Below are positions 1 to 15,059 of a stretch of 64,000 nucleotides of DNA, piece after piece. This DNA comes from Callaeas wilsoni. Lineage: Eukaryota > Chordata > Aves > Passeriformes > Callaeidae. Position numbers and translations under genes: made by a program. Each line of letters starts with the position of its first letter. Within the stretch, counting starts at the first letter, position 1. The notes below the pieces were generated by a model. It had not been told where the DNA came from. It ran no database searches and saw nothing but the letters and a program-made list of their open reading frames with translations. The stretch covers positions 358,448-422,447 of the forward strand of contig VWPU01000897.1 in assembly GCA_013398955.1 (NCBI GenBank), read 5' to 3'.

Positions 1-3000
1 ATTAGAAGAACATAAAGAATAATTTTAATTTGAAAATGCTGTTTCCACTATGGAAAATTATATTATTATGCAGAATCACTTAAATATTTAAAACATATAA
101 ATGCAAAGAGGTTTTTGCTACCTATTTCTGGATACTTTTCATTATGTGAAAATATTCATTGCTTGGTCTTTTCATCCTTTATAGGATTTTAATATGCTTG
201 ATAGCTCAACTATTCAACTTTCCCATAGGTTTTAAACTCTAGTTTTTACACATCTCTACTGACACTTCAGGACTGGAGTGTGATTTCAATTACCTGCATT
301 ATTTTCTGGCAATTATCCACATATTACTTTTTACTTGAGCTACCCAGGTGTTCTAATGATACATCAAAATTTTTACATTAATTTCTACGCCTTATTTTTC
401 AGTTGCCACCACGACAAATAACTCCACCTCTGTCAGAGCTTTTTAGTAAGTTACAAAAAAAAGCACTCAGCAGTTACCACTCCCTTAGAAATTCATTATT
501 TCTTTGTAAACAATCACCTTTTTGAAACACTGTTTACAAAACACCACTGATTTTCCCAACTTCCCAACCCAGGCTTCTTCAGGATGGTGGGAAGACAGCT
601 TATGATCGGATTTTAAGAACCAAAACACTACTGCAGCACATCAAAGTCGCAAGTATTGTAGAGTTCAGACAGCTTCCAGAAAACAACCTGCACAAAATGT
701 TTTGATGGAGCCAGTTTCATGAGCACTTTGCTTCATAAATAAATAATTAAAAGCATGAGATTTAACTTTTCATTCTGGTACCCCATCCCACACCTGTGAG
801 TGCTCCTCAACGTGCCCATCTCAGTCTGCCACACGCAGAGCTCAGCATTTCTATCCCTTCCTTCCCCTCAAAGCAGGTAAACTTCTTTCCTCGGTTAACC
901 CTGTACAGAGAATATTTTAATAATGCAGTGCCAGAATGTACTCATTCACAATAGAGAAATGGGCATCTGCAGGACATTTTCTGAGGGGCAAGACAAGTGC
1001 ACAGAGGTGCTTCTACAAAGCTTTTTTTGTACATTAAAATCTACTAGTGTGCTTTGGCAGGAGGGAGCTGCTAAGCTGCACAAAAAAACTTCAAACTGCA
1101 GGAGGAACTAGGTAGAACAGCAAGGTTTAACTGAATTCACTGCTGCATTTTTTACTCCAGCTAAAAGCCTTTTGACAACAAAAGGCAGAGTCTAGCAAGG
1201 AAAAACAATTTACACAGGCAAAATTATCAGAAGGCTGTAATTAAATAGGGATATTCACATAATTTCAGGAACTTCAGCAGCAGAGGTATTACCTGCCTGT
1301 ATTCACACACAGTAGATCAACTACTCCTACCTGAACTTCACTCATTTTTCGAGCCAAAGCAATTGCATCAGGAATTCAGCCTTTCACATCAAAATGAAAG
1401 GGGTTTTTTAGCTCTCAGCCACTAAGCAACTGAGGAAAAAAAATCTTTTCTGGGAAAGTAGGATAGGTGTATTAATCCAGAACTAGATGCAAAGTCCATG
1501 AAGGAAGGACTGAACCTCATGAGGAATTTGTTCAGGATGGTTCTGAACTGCAGCATACAGCCACCACTACAGTCTTAATAAAAACTAAAGTAGGGCAAAA
1601 GGATTTATAATAGGTGCTAATGTAACTTCACAGGACATTAAAACACATAAATTCTGAAGGCACCTAACCTTCAGCTAGGCTTAACAGCAAAATGCTCAAG
1701 TGACTCACAAGTGGGTCACATAACTAAACAGATTAAAACTCATAGAAGCATCTTGAAAAACAGAGTGAGAAGCTACTTACACACTCAGAAAAGTTAAAGC
1801 ACAACCTAGAAGAAAAACACCTACAAACATATTCTCTTTACAACAATCATTGGACTTACCTAGCCAAAAGAAATCCTCCAAGAATGGAAACTCAGCCTTG
1901 CTTGTTATAGAAATTATTTTCTAAATCCACCTCTCACTACATTAAAAAAAGGTCTCCACAAACTCAACATGCATCTTCAGTCTCCGTTGTTCCCTCATTT
2001 CTTTTTATCCAGCGTGGCCAGCTGCAAGCAATGATCCTGCCAGGGTTCCCCAGCTGCAGCTGGTCAGCAATCAGCTGCAAACTGGGGAGATACCACTGCA
2101 GCTGTGCCCCTGCCACTCACATCCTGCATTGCTCCTCTGTGATTCTCAGTTTTCGGGAGACACGCAGGAACTGTAGATCCATGAGGATTTTGTCCTTTTG
2201 AGAGCAGAAATGAGCCCCTTCTCTTTCTACATGGTTTTGTTTGTCTCCTCACACCAGTACAATTGCCATGGTGCTAAATCATGTATGAGTTTGTTGAAAT
2301 CCCGACAAAATCAGTACAGTTTCTTTCACCAACCGAGCTTTGAAGGCTTACAGGTCTCACAGGAGCTACAGATTGGCCAAATAATACAAACTACAAATGG
2401 AAAGCAACCATTATTCTGTAAGTTGGTAAACCCACAGTTCTGGCAAAGCTTGCCTCCAGCAGTAACCTCTTAATATTCCCCTTGAAGTATGTGCCTGTTG
2501 ATACCTGAAGTATCAACATTTACAAATCACTAGAGATCAAATTAGAACGTACAAAATAAGGTGTCATGGTAACAAGCCAGTCCCCAAGCAATGTCTCTCA
2601 AACACAAGGCAAGGAGAGAAATGAGGTCTGGGAAAATACACGAGCAATGGTATGGAGTCCAAGCTGGTCGGACAGGAAAAGTGCACTTCTGATTTGTGAC
2701 AGAAAGCAAAGCTCATCTAGGTGCTTACAGAGTGAGACAGAAGTTCTGTATTTCCAATTTTGTATTAGAAAATAAGGAATTTTCAGGGCTCACTGGCAGT
2801 AGGACCCAGATTACACCCATCCAAATTAAGTTTCAATTATTTAAGACAGTAAGTAAGAACCACTGGAGCAGGTTAAGGCAGCTGCATTGAACCTTCTTGT
2901 GAAAGATTTTCATGAAGTCAGCAGGCAACTCCTGCTTCCTTACTGGGAAAGCAAAAACAAACACAGGCAGTGAGAGGCCACTAGAACGAAAAATCCACAC

Positions 3001-5880
3001 TTCATTAGCAAAGGCACCAGAAAGGCAAAGCTTTGGATGCAACAAAGATCAGTTGTGGAGCTAATCCTGACCTCAATGTGCCCGCCAGCTCAAGGCTTTG
3101 AGAGCAGAGCTTGTTCTGGGAACACAGGGAACAAATACTTGTGGCAGCAATTTGCCTTTGAAGCAGTGATTCCCAGATTCTGTGTCTGTAGGGCCACCTG
3201 TGGATCAGAAGGCCACAGCATTTGTTAAATGGGAGCACTTGGACACGCTCTCCCATGAGAAACATGCAATACCCTGGTGGCTGCAACTCCAGGCTGAGGC
3301 CCCTTCCCGTGGTTCCTTTACCAAGATGACCCAGAAGGCAAATCAACCTTTAAATTCACCTTTAAAGCTATGATGTTTTACCCAAATGATACCATTTAGC
3401 TACTGGAATAGGACAAGATTCACCCATGTTAAACAGTTCTGATAATTATTTGAAATAAAAATCCATAGGAGTAACAGTGAAACAATGAAGCCAAGTGTGT
3501 CAGCAAAGATGTATTATCTAATATTTTACTAATAAGATGAATAGATGGAATAAGTAAGCAGAGAAATAAAACAGCAAGTTCTGTCTAAACATATATAAAT
3601 TTTTAGATAAAATATATTGTGTTATACAATTTTCTCTTTCTCTTATTTTTAACAGAGAGAGGAAAGAGAAGAGAGAAAGAAAAGCTAGGATACCAATAAC
3701 ACGACTGCCATCTTAAGAGTTATTGTATAATTAAAATTCATTTCCTAGCATGAAGTTTTGGAATTAGTGACAGGATGAGCACCAGGGAAATGTATATCAT
3801 CACAGTATGAATAAGAAAAGTCCATTCATTATTTCACATGCACTGTATGCTAACTGGTCTAAATTATACATCAGTGAGTTCCACTGCATGTCTTAATTCT
3901 TGGAAAAAACCACTGAGTAATTAGGTTTGTATTGGGTGTATGGAAGGTGCTTGCAGGTTCTAGATAAAGGGTCAGCGTAGGTTATGAAACATTTCAAGTA
4001 TTGACTGTTTTCACATTTCAATTCTGAAAAATTGACAGCGATTCCTAAGAGAATTTTGAGAAGACTTGGAATGAACACTGTTGAAAGATCACAAGCTCCT
4101 CTTTCTACACCAGCTCCTTAAGACTTTAATATACTTTGCATATCTGCCTGTATCAGAAATCCTGGCCAAGCAGTTTAACAAATGACATCTGAGTCCTGAG
4201 AAAATACCAGAAGTTCTAAAGATCTCATAACTCGGTGAGTAACAATAAGATTTGCATTTCTGAACAGTAAAGAAGGATTGTGAGTTATTGATTCTCTCAG
4301 TCTAAGGCAAAATATTATTTCCCTGCATTAAAGTAATTGACTTCCCAACATCTGCATCCCTCCCTTTACCAATGAATATTGTATTTCTAAGTGCCGTCAG
4401 TGCTGGTGATTTCAATACTCCTTCCTACACTGATGAATAAGAAAATTAATGCAGGTCCACGCCATGAATTCAGAACGACTTCATGGCTTTATTATGTTTA
4501 TTACCAAATAACTCCAGCCAAGCGGTGTATGATTTTCATCTCTGAATTGGCAACAAAGTAAGTAATATTTAATGTTGATATCTCCATTCAAGCACTGCTG
4601 CTCAACAGTGCCTGCTGCCTACAGTCATATACCTTGTTTTCACTCTTCAGAAGCATTTTTTTCTGGAGTAAACAAGACAAATCAATTTGCCTCCAACTCA
4701 AATCAAAGATGGTCAACCATAAGCCAAGTGGGGAGGATGCCACAGTGTTTTTATCTTGAGATAATTGTGCATGTTATAAAACCATGCATGAAGTAGTGGT
4801 AAAACTCCCTTTTTAGCCAGTGAAAACCAGAACTTTGTTACAGGAGCTCTTAATGCAGCAGCTCTTCATTAAATTCATACCCCTGATGAGTAGGACATGC
4901 TCCCTTCCCCACTGGAGAATGAAGTGACCCCAAGCTGGTTGGTTGGTTGTTTTTTCCTTCATAATTTACATTCAAATCAGGCAGAAATTTTAACTAACAG
5001 CATCAACGGGAAACACTCACCTCTTCCACTGACTATCCGAGCCCTAGCTCCAGCACCAATGATTAAATTAGCAAGTCAAACAAGGTAAATGTGGGAGGAA
5101 GAAACAAAGGTATTTTTGCTGCACCTTCTCTTCCAAACTGATTATGCTGAGGGCCACGTTTTTAGATCACTGATGTATCTGCCCAAACAATCCATTTGAC
5201 ATAATTTTCACAAATAAATTATTTCACCCTTGGAAATTTTTCACAGAGTTTAATCTGCTAATGTAATAAAAGAGGACAATTGGGGTACACACACAAACTA
5301 ACATCAGTAACTTCCAGACATTGGCAATTTCCCTGTACTTCACGCCCCTAGTGCGTCCTTTGTTTATTAAGATGGACAGAGCACTCCCTACTTGTTCAGC
5401 CAAAGTTGCTGGCAAAACAGGGACATTTATTTTAATAACCTTAAATTGAAGGGCAATCTAAAAAGAAACGAGCAGGAGAACGGAGCATTAAAAAATCCAT
5501 CATACTGACAGAGCTCTCTTCTCCAAGGAGCACAGGATACTGGAGACAACCCTACTCCCAGATATCTGCATCACTCAGAACTGGACAATGAAACAGATTT
5601 TGGGTTTACTTGGATACTCATTTCATTCACTCATTTGTTCATTTAGACAGTTCTTAGCTGGGTTTTAAAAATCATCCGGTTTCCTTTGAGAAAAGGCACT
5701 GGCCAGACTATGCATTCTTATTTTGATTAACACTATTGTCATAGTTTGTGTTAAGCCACTTTATGTCTTCACTTTTGCTTTTCACTGAGAAACTTCCTTA
5801 TTTTCTTAGTTGGTCACCGAAGAAGTATAATCACAGTTAACAAAGAATATGGTTTTTAGCTTATTAGAGCTGAACCAAGA
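1..5880. other. AT-rich intronic sequence, no feature recognised
   Basis: Unique-looking AT-rich sequence. Open frames are short (at most about 113 codons) and show no domain, signal or splice context. At 3630-3683 a polypyrimidine run (TTTCTCTTTCTCTT) is followed by a purine run (GAGAGAGGAAAGAG and on), making an imperfect inverted repeat. Confidence 0.6.
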
Positions 5881-5882
5881 CA

Positions 5883-5884
5883 TT

Positions 5885-5923
<39 letters not shown>

Positions 5924-5925
5924 TG
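5883..5925. repeat. (TTTA)n microsatellite
   Basis: About ten uninterrupted TTTA/ATTT units, a simple tetranucleotide repeat likely to vary in length between individuals. Confidence 0.97.
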
Positions 5926-6195
5926 GCCAGAAAATAAAACCGTCTCCAGAAGAGAAACAGTTATTTCCTGGGAAGTTACGTCCAGCTATTCCCCTGGGTG
6001 GATGCATGTGTGGTGATGGATGTGGGATGATGGGGGAGTGGTGATTTTTTCCTGGTCTTTTTCCCAGTTATTTGCTTTATATTTAAGCAAGTGCAACAGT
6101 CCTGGCTGCTTCAGATCTGATAAAAGCTCCTTTTAGGTGAACATGCCCAAGCTAATCTCACATCTGAATTTAGGCAACCCATGTGCTGGCACACT

Positions 6196-6545
6196 TTCTC
6201 CTTAGTGCAGCCCTTCAATAATGAAAGAGGGCTTAAAAAAAGAGACACAATTTTTAGCAGGGCATGTTGTGAAAGGATAAGAGATAATGGTTTTAAGCTA
6301 AAAGATGGTAGATACAGACTTGTTCTGAGGAAGAAACTTTTTACAGTGAAGGTGTTCAAACCATGGAGGAAGATGTCCAGAGAGGTTGCAGATGCCCCAT
6401 CCCTGGAAAGTTTCGAGGTCAGGCTTGGACAGAGCTCTGAGCCAACTAACAGAGTTGAAGATGCCCCAGCACTGCAGAGGGGTTGAACCAGAGGACCTTT
6501 AAAGTCCCTTCCGACCCAAATGATTCTGGGATTCTCTGATTCTTT
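6196..6545 (+). mobile_element. CR1 LINE fragment, 3' end
   Basis: The sequence follows the 3' end of avian CR1 retrotransposons: an aggressively decayed body with 'gaagaaactttttacagtga' and 'gccccatccctggaaag' blocks, then 'ccagaggacctttaaagtcc' and 'cttccgacccaaatgattct', ending in the degenerate ATTCTATG-type terminal repeat (gattctgggattctctgatt). It is 5'-truncated, as CR1 copies usually are, and lies antisense to EPHA6. The open frames over it on both strands are CR1-derived and not genes. Confidence 0.9.
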
Positions 6546-6549
6546 ACTC

Positions 6550-9500
6550 TTTAAATCCTCCTGTTTCTGTCCTAGGAGAGTCCATCTGTTGAGAATGTCG
6601 AGAAAGGCAAGGTAAGGGTAAACAATATATTCACAGTTACCCAAACTTGAAATACTATTTTTTGACATGGGAGGAAGGTAGTTATTAAATTGCTTTTTAT
6701 CTCTAAGATGCTCCTACCAAGAACTCTCCCAGACAGACACCAAATGAATAGTTTCTGTTCTGGACAGCTGCTCTTTTGATCACATACTCATTCCTAATAG
6801 TTCATTAACTGGAATAAAACTGTGGCCACATCAGTCTGCTGCAATTCCATCGCTGGCAGGGTTGTTATGCCACTGATTTCCATCCAGCTTTGTAAGTCAG
6901 GGCTGTGTTTTTTGCCAGAGGATCAGCTCCTCCTGCTAGAACACAGCTTTCAGACAACCTCCACCCTGAGTTAAGCTTGCCTGTTGACAGCAGATCTACT
7001 TGTTTAATAAACTATGCCCACATCGTCTTCTCTGGAACAAATTTGCATCTTCAGTCTGTACTTCCCAGTTCTACACCAACCAAATCAAGCATCAACCAGG
7101 GTGTTAATAAGTGTTGTGACTCTAGCTTTCAGTGAATTAAATTACTGTAGAATCTTATATATAGAAGATAAGAAAAATTAAAATGTTCTATTTAAATCTG
7201 CCTACTCAAAAAAAAAAAAAAAGAAGGAGAGATCCATACAATTATATACATTTACTTTAATGTTTAGTTTCAGTAGAAGGCCTCGAACAAACTTAACAAA
7301 CTTGAATTGCAAAATTCCTCATCGCAGGAAGCGGCAAACACTTTGGTGCTCAGAAGCTCATCACCTTTTCAATAGAGTAACTTTTTACTGCAGAGCTCCA
7401 GAGCTCAACCCATCGGGTATTTGTGCTGAAACATTTCCTATTAAATAAATTACTTTTTCATTTAATAATGGCAATACAACATTACCCACTGGCAGCGGTA
7501 ACTGCTCAAGCTAAGTTCAAGGTTACTGAAGCAGAGCTACTGATTTAAATATAAGATTGTACAGTGAAACTTATTTTTATTTAGGACAGTTCCATTTTCC
7601 ATATTTAATAAGCATTAAAAAGTTAAACCATGCTGTACATTTTATCCTGGCTACTAAACCAGAAGGAAAAATTGTCCTGATGATATGAAAAAAAATTAAA
7701 GCTAAATTTACTTTGTGGAAAAAGGAAAAAAATCACAGAAAATACAGCAGCCCCACTTTGAAATCTAGATCATGCAGGCAGATATGGTCATCAAAAGTTT
7801 TTATCCTCTACTGTTAAAGGGGTAACCACCAAAATATGTAACATCTGTATATGGAACACAATTGATATCACTTGTAGGAAAGTTTTAATTAAAAGTCCTA
7901 TGTGATGAATTACTTAGGCTAAAAGCAGTAAGATATCAAGTTGGAATAGAAATATTAAAAAGAACAGGTTAAAGGACAGAAAAGAATATAAGAAAAAGAA
8001 AGATCTATATCCAGCCAAGGGAAGACACTTAGAGGAGCCCTACTGTACATGACAGCGTTTGGGCAAGAGCAGAATTTCTGAAGATAAAAGGAGTTATACT
8101 GACACATCCAAGGATTAAAAAGAGCAGAAATGTGGGCAGGTAAAGAAAAAAAATTCTTCATCAATGTAGCAGAAGAGACAGCTATAGGGAAAGGGCTGGA
8201 AGCATGTAAAAGTACAGAATAGCTACACTGCCTCACTTTGACTTACACTTTAAATAGAAAAATCAGACAAAATAATATAAAAAGAGATTAAAGAGAAACA
8301 CAGACAAGACTTCAAAAAGGCACTTTCTGAATTAAAAATACATCTAGTAGCTTTCATCTAAGATATAGAATTTGAAAAAGAAGAGAAAAAAGGCTGCATC
8401 CATTTTGCATCAAGCAGGATGACGGTTTACAGAAGGAGTACAAGTCTCTATAAATCAACACTGCAAAGCACTTTAATGCACATTTTCCTTTTATTTATAT
8501 CTCACTTAATGTTGGCAGGATAAGAACAGAGGTTAGGGAGTGGAAAACATGTATTTTATCACTGTGTTCCTGCCTGTCTAGGAGAACATTGGAATTTCTG
8601 TAATGAGGACTCTGCCCACGTTCACCATGAAAGAATATGAGGAAAGGTTTTGCCTTTTTACATGAAAGAGTGTGTTTGCCCAAAGCAACAGATCCCTTAA
8701 AACAGCCATCTCTTAAAACTGTGCAACATTATTGCCAACAGTGCAAAAGATGGATTTCAGGGATTTTTCACTCCAGCTACATTGTTGTTGGCTGTCACTA
8801 TATCTGATCTCAGTGAAATGCAATGTTTCCATCAAGTATGTTTGATAAAACATCTATTGATACAGAATAGAGAGGCCAGTCATGAGGGCAGTTCATCAGA
8901 AAAGATGGAGGAGCACAGGGTCGGGAAGGAGGTGGGATGATGGATCAGCCATGGCTGTGGGAAGGATTCCTCCACAAGCCTTCGAGTATGCCTGATCTCT
9001 CACAAAAGGATAAGTGCTGTTTCAAAAGCTGAAATGCTGCTTAGTGTAGGTAGAAGAGTGCTGAGATTATCCCCCGAACAAATTCCAATCAAATGTGTTT
9101 CAAAAGGAAGGACTGTTCCTCACTACATTTATTAGAGGGTATAGAGGACAGTAAGCTAAAAGGCTTGCGTGCTGCAGACAGACATGGCACTTCTTGGGAG
9201 ATACAGGTGATGCAGGAAGATAAAATCCTTGTAAAGATATATTCCAGAGCAGCATCCACAGCAAGTCAGCAGGGTTTTCATAAGGGTTGTTATCTGGGAC
9301 ATTATTCAGGCTTAATTCAGCAAGTGTTCTTCCAGTTTTTTGTTTATGTCCATTATTTAAAAAAAAAGGTTGTACTTGTGCTGTTTAGCTTGGATATGAA
9401 GATGAATAATTTTTAAGGTATTTTATCTAAACCTGAACATGAATCCATGGAGAAAAAGTGCTTTAACTGCCTAAAAGGAAGGTACTACTTGCCTCAATAT

Positions 9501-12500
9501 AACAACAGTAAAAGGAATATACAGCTGTGTCAATCTAAACTAGCAGAAACTGCTGGGTTTTGTTATTATTTATTCAAGTATGGCACAAAAATCTTATGTC
9601 CATGACTTAACGTGATCCACCACCATGGCATTTCCTACCACCGTACACACATAAATATCAATATTTATGTACTATGAGGAGAAAATTCCTGAAACAACCT
9701 CTTCCTCACTCAGGTTTTCCAATAGGAATTATCTGATTACTTTCCAATACAATTGTGGTGCATCCTTGGAATGCAGTGATTTATTTAGAATGCTGTGCAG
9801 TCTATCACCTACACTGCTTATCTTGTAGGAGGTTTTTTTATCATGATTCTAGGATACCATGTCAGTAACCCTTTTTGTAAGGCTAAATTAAATATAGTGC
9901 TTCTGTGATTCATTTGACACAAAACGTCTTTGTGCATATTAAATACAACTTTTAAAACAATCTGTTCTCTAAGTCTAATGAGTTGATCTAATCTAATCAA
10001 TCTTACTGATTTTTTACTTATAATGAGCAGTTTATGAAAGATTCTATGATGATCCCTCTCTGAGGCATCACAGAGTGAAAACAATCTCTTAAATAGTCTC
10101 TTCCATCAAGCTGTATTTTAGATTTCATCAGACTTGCCACAGATGTTAAGGTCACAGAAGAAAGGAATCTTCAAGATGTTAAAGGAGAAATTCTTGGTAA
10201 TTTACATATGGCAAACTACTGGAACTACTGCTGTTTAAAAAAGATGTTGTGATTGTAATTTCTAGTTACAGCATTTGCAAACAGACAACCATTTGCCTAA
10301 CCTTCTGTAAAATATCCATTTGAAGTTGAATTCTCAGTATACAACAAATCTATTTGATTTGTGGAAGATTTAAAAGAAACCAGTACTAGTTTTTTTGAAC
10401 TGTTACATTCTGTGCAGTTATTGGTAGAAGAAATGTAACAATCTGAGGATGAACTATTTTGAATGTTGAACAGTCTAAAACAACAACAGCCTAAAACAAC
10501 TTTGTATTAATGATACAAAAGATCATCAATACGAAATTGCACTAAAGAATAAATTAAATGATTGTATCCTGAGGGGTGTACAGATGCCCTGGATTGCATA
10601 TCGATTTCTACAGATGAAGCCAAAAATTCATCTACCTAGAAAGAGGGAGATGCAGGCCCACCATGTACTAAAATGTTATAATATGCGTTTATTGTTTTAC
10701 TTCATTTACTTCCATGCCTTCTTTACAAATCACAGAATATATCTAAAAAGAAATTCCCTGTTTCACACAAACATCTGTAAGGCTCAGCATTCACATCACT
10801 CCCATTTGTGCTGCTCTGTCACTTGGCCCTTTTTTTTTTTCTGGTACTTTCATCATTTTTTCATTTCTTACTGTCCAAGGCTGCCTTTGCTCCATTAAAC
10901 TGTGTGCAGCCAACTTTATTGATAGCTCTGCCACCTCACATCAGCATTTCAGAGGCACTGAAATGATTCTGATTCAGCTCCTGCAATGGTATTTAAATGG
11001 TAGTGCCTCATTTGCCTTTATTGGGGGGGGGAAAAAAAAAAAAGAACTGCTTTATACCTTCTTACACACCTTTCCTCCCCCCCCTCATTTGCAGGAAACA
11101 AGACGTAGATATTCCTTTTACACATTTATGTACTTGAAAGAATGTGCATTCTGACAAGTTTATGCTGGGGACTATTATTCTTTATGTTTAGTCCTAAATC
11201 TCAGCATCTGAGATAAAAAAAAAATCAAAGAGCTTATTGCTGTACACAGAATTAACATGTTTTTCTTCATTTTGGAAATGAAAGCGTAGTCATCATTAGC
11301 CATGTCAATATTTCTCTAGATTCTAGTTTTGTAAAAAATAAAATACCTGCATTAGGTATTTTTGCTGTGATGTACACATGGGCCATCTGTGCCTATGAAT
11401 AATGAAACTGTCAAAGAACTGGGTGCCAAGACACAGCCTCACACTTTATTTTTCATGCTTAATGTTAAAAACCCATAAAAATACATGAAAGGGAAGCCAT
11501 CAAATGGCTGAGAAAAATTCCTTTCACCTTTCTAAGTCATTAGCTTTTCTGAAGAACTATTTGTGACTGTGTAACTATGCTCTCTTACTGAGATGATCTG
11601 ATGCACAACTGCACCCTCCCAGCCAACACCAGACAGGCAAAATATTTTCTTTTTTTTAGGAGTCAAAACAGAATAGATGTTCCAAGTTACGAGACAAATA
11701 AATAAATAGTGTAGGTAGTTATTGGCTGGGTATTGGATTGAATACAAACCCCAGAGGAGTTTCCTATCACATTCTGTTCTTCAGGGACAGGCAGCATTGC
11801 AATAAACAGAAATCAATCTTCTGTCCTTCCGTATTATCTACTATTATGTACTAAAAGTCTTAAGCCAGTAAAATCATTGGCTTAATATAGTAATGGAAGC
11901 AAATTATTTGTATTTTTTTCCCTAATATGCGCTACTCCTTGCCCTGTGATTGATTACAAGTAGAATGTCTGTTTATTTACACAGATTATAGTTCTCAGCA
12001 TATATTGGCCTAAAACCTATTCTATTTTTCTTGCTGACTTAAATAGGAGCAGGATTAGATCGCCGATGGAAGCTTTACTGCACAGGAAGCATTGATTTGA
12101 GAGATTAGCAATACACTGTGGTGACAAAAAGATATTCATCACGACAGCTGAGTAGAGCAGGTTAGCAGACAGTCTGCTGAGAGCCTTGTGTGTTTTCATC
12201 AGCCTCTGTCATTTTTTCCCCAAAGCAGACTTGATTACAGAGCCCCATTTTATCAGTAAACTGGAATGGCATTAAGTAAATGATTTGTTTGTGCCATGGA
12301 GCATTCCAAGGACAGGCAGGAAAGACATTTTCTTTATTTGGAAAAGAAAACAGTATCATTAAAGGCACATTCTCCTGATTCAGTCTAACACTGGCATGAA
12401 GAAAACTCCAATCCAGCTCTGGGGTTCCACTGCCAGGCAGGCACACTGAGTGCTGTTCCTGCCAGATTGAGGCGTTAGATAAAAGGATGCTGTCAGGAAT

Positions 12501-15059
12501 TCCACTCTTCCTTTTGGGAGCAACTTCTGAAGAAATGCTGTGTCTGGATACGGATTAACTTCTCCCAGACAAATGGGCAGGCACACTTTGCTCTAAGATG
12601 ACTATATACTGTAGCTTTTTTTTTTTTAACAAACTATCATTAATTTTAGGAACACAGAGACTAAAAACTAACTCTCTACTCTGTATGTACATCTTTTCAT
12701 CTGTGCTGTTCTGAACATAAATTTCCTTCATAATAACTAAAACCTGGTAGTGAGGTCATTCTAGAGAGCACTCTCAGAAAGACACAGAAAGAGCAATTTT
12801 TTTTTCTCTCCTCTCTTCCTGCTGACTTTCATCAGAAACCAGAATGGGAATGGTACAGTCTTCACCATGATGGTCAGAGACATTTATATTTATAGAACTG
12901 AACCACAGAAGCTGCTTTTTTAAGTAAGGAGGTCATAAACTACTATTAAAAGAAAACATCTGGAGAGGAACAATGTTACTGGAAATGTGGAATTTTCCTG
13001 AATTTTCATAAACTTACTGTGTTACAAGTCTACAGAATGGCTTAACCTATTTTACTTTACTTTTACTTTACTCAGCCTGTATGTCAGATACATAAAATCC
13101 ACTTATTATCTCTGAGAGGTCAAAGGACCATGCCCTGCACTGAGGTGTGAGCTATCAGTAAAACATAACAGAAGGAGCATACAAATTTGAATGAAATTTT
13201 GGGCTAATTTATTATTAAGGGCTGTCCACACAAAAATAGCTTCAACTCCTTCCTTGATTCTTTTTAATCTATGTCTCAGTTTTTCTAGAAACATACAATC
13301 TTTTTTAAGCCTTTATACTGCAAACAATTAAGCATTTATGAAAATTTGTTTAGAGGAATCTCTTAAGTGTAGTTATTTCTATAAATCCTCCATACATTTA
13401 AATGAACTCAGGCTAAAGATTTAATTATCTACAACTAGCCCTAGTTAATCCCACAGAGATCTAGATTTTTATTGTAAGCGCATATTTTATGCATTTATTT
13501 GCACATATTGAAGCTTGAATTTGTATTTACTCCCACCAAAGTACGTACATTTGGAAGATTCTATTAAATTCTGAATAAAAATTCTGTTGGAAACAATATT
13601 CCTAATGTACTCTAAATTATCCGGTGCTTAACTAATTCCTCTACACAAATATTTTAGTAGCTATTGTATTTTAAGGATTTGCAATAATTGAGATTTTAAA
13701 GACTCAAAATTTGCATACTGTTTAGCATATTGTTTAGATGATTCCAAGTTTACATGTTGAAGGAAACTATTTTATTCCATGGATAACTAAAGATTTGTGG
13801 AGTGGAGGCTATAGCCTTTACTAGATGAATTGATACAATGGGAAAAGCAGATAAATTTTCTAGTCTGTCCCAAGCAGACCACAAGAAAAGCTTTTGTCCA
13901 TGGAAGACTGTGTGCTGAAGTAGTCTAATGAACTAAATTTCCTCTATTTATAAACTCTGTCTAATTTATGTCTACATAGCACCATCACCTTAATTACAGT
14001 GAAAAAAGAATGTTCATTATTTTAGCTGCAATTGAGTACGGGGCATTCAGATTTTGGTACAACTCGTACTGCACATTAATGCTAATATTTTTATCAATAT
14101 GAAAAACACTCATTATGTAAAGAAACAAATCCAGTGTTGACTCTCCCTTCAATGGGACAGGAAATAGCAACATCAAAGGCAGCAGGGAAGCTCTGCTTAA
14201 ACACACTCGAAGTTTTCACAGATCTTTAGTAATCTGCAGCCTCAGAGGAAGCTTTGTCCTTTACTGAACTCCATTTCCCATAACTCACTACAAAGCCCAA
14301 CTTGGGAAGATTTGGGTCATCATCTATAAAAAAGAGAAAAGCTTGAAGCATGCTCTTCTTTGTGAAGTAGTACATTTTTAATAAAGACTTTTTTTCCATT
14401 TACATGTTTATCCCATTTGTCGTTCTTTAACAGTATCTGGAAATAAAAAATGGAAATAAAATGAAAACATTATAATACAGCAACACACATTATGTTTCTA
14501 ATCTATCTATTCCACCCAAAAGCATTAAATCAGCTAAAATAAATTTTTACATAGCCATGCTGGAGCACTATTTCTCATAAAATTTTAACATTTTTATTGT
14601 AATTGTAAGAAGTAAGTCGAAACCTTTTTTCCTACATGGGCCAAATTACTTTCATGTTTTCTTTCTGTCAGAAATATTCATGTGAAACGAATTTTTTTAA
14701 AAGGACCCCCTGGAAAACAATCACATTTTACTCATGTTCATCTATTAAATATGTTTGGACTTGCAAGCAATCAGACTAAGAGGGGAAATCTTTATTGAAA
14801 GGAATTCAAATTAATTCAGCACCTTTCCCTACCAGTAAGTTTCTTTTTCTTTGTGAATAGAGATGAGGCTGGTATTTGCTGTGGCTGAAGGAAATCTGAA
14901 AGCAGCTGCTGTCATTTAAAGCTGTTGTGATCTGCACGTTTCCCTCTTGACCCCATATTCCTAAAAGCCTCCATCCCTCCAGTTCTGAGCTCCATGGGAT
15001 GTGCTCTTTGCTGTGGTCACTCTCGGCACCTATTTGCAGGTTTTCCTTCAGTTTCCCTG
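6550..15059. other. AT-rich intronic sequence, no gene recognised
   Basis: Contains a 15-base poly-A run at 7208-7222 and a G8/A12 composite run near 11025-11044. Open frames are short and unconvincing. The stretch 12000-12380 has fewer homopolymers and is less AT-rich than its surroundings; it is discussed as a possible conserved element. Confidence 0.55.

Noticed and set aside
3630..3683. Polypyrimidine/polypurine imperfect hairpin considered as a structured RNA
   Set aside because: Pairing is imperfect and low-complexity. Simple-sequence origin explains it.
6111..6668. 185-codon minus-strand open frame
   Set aside because: It is the reverse strand of a CR1 fragment.
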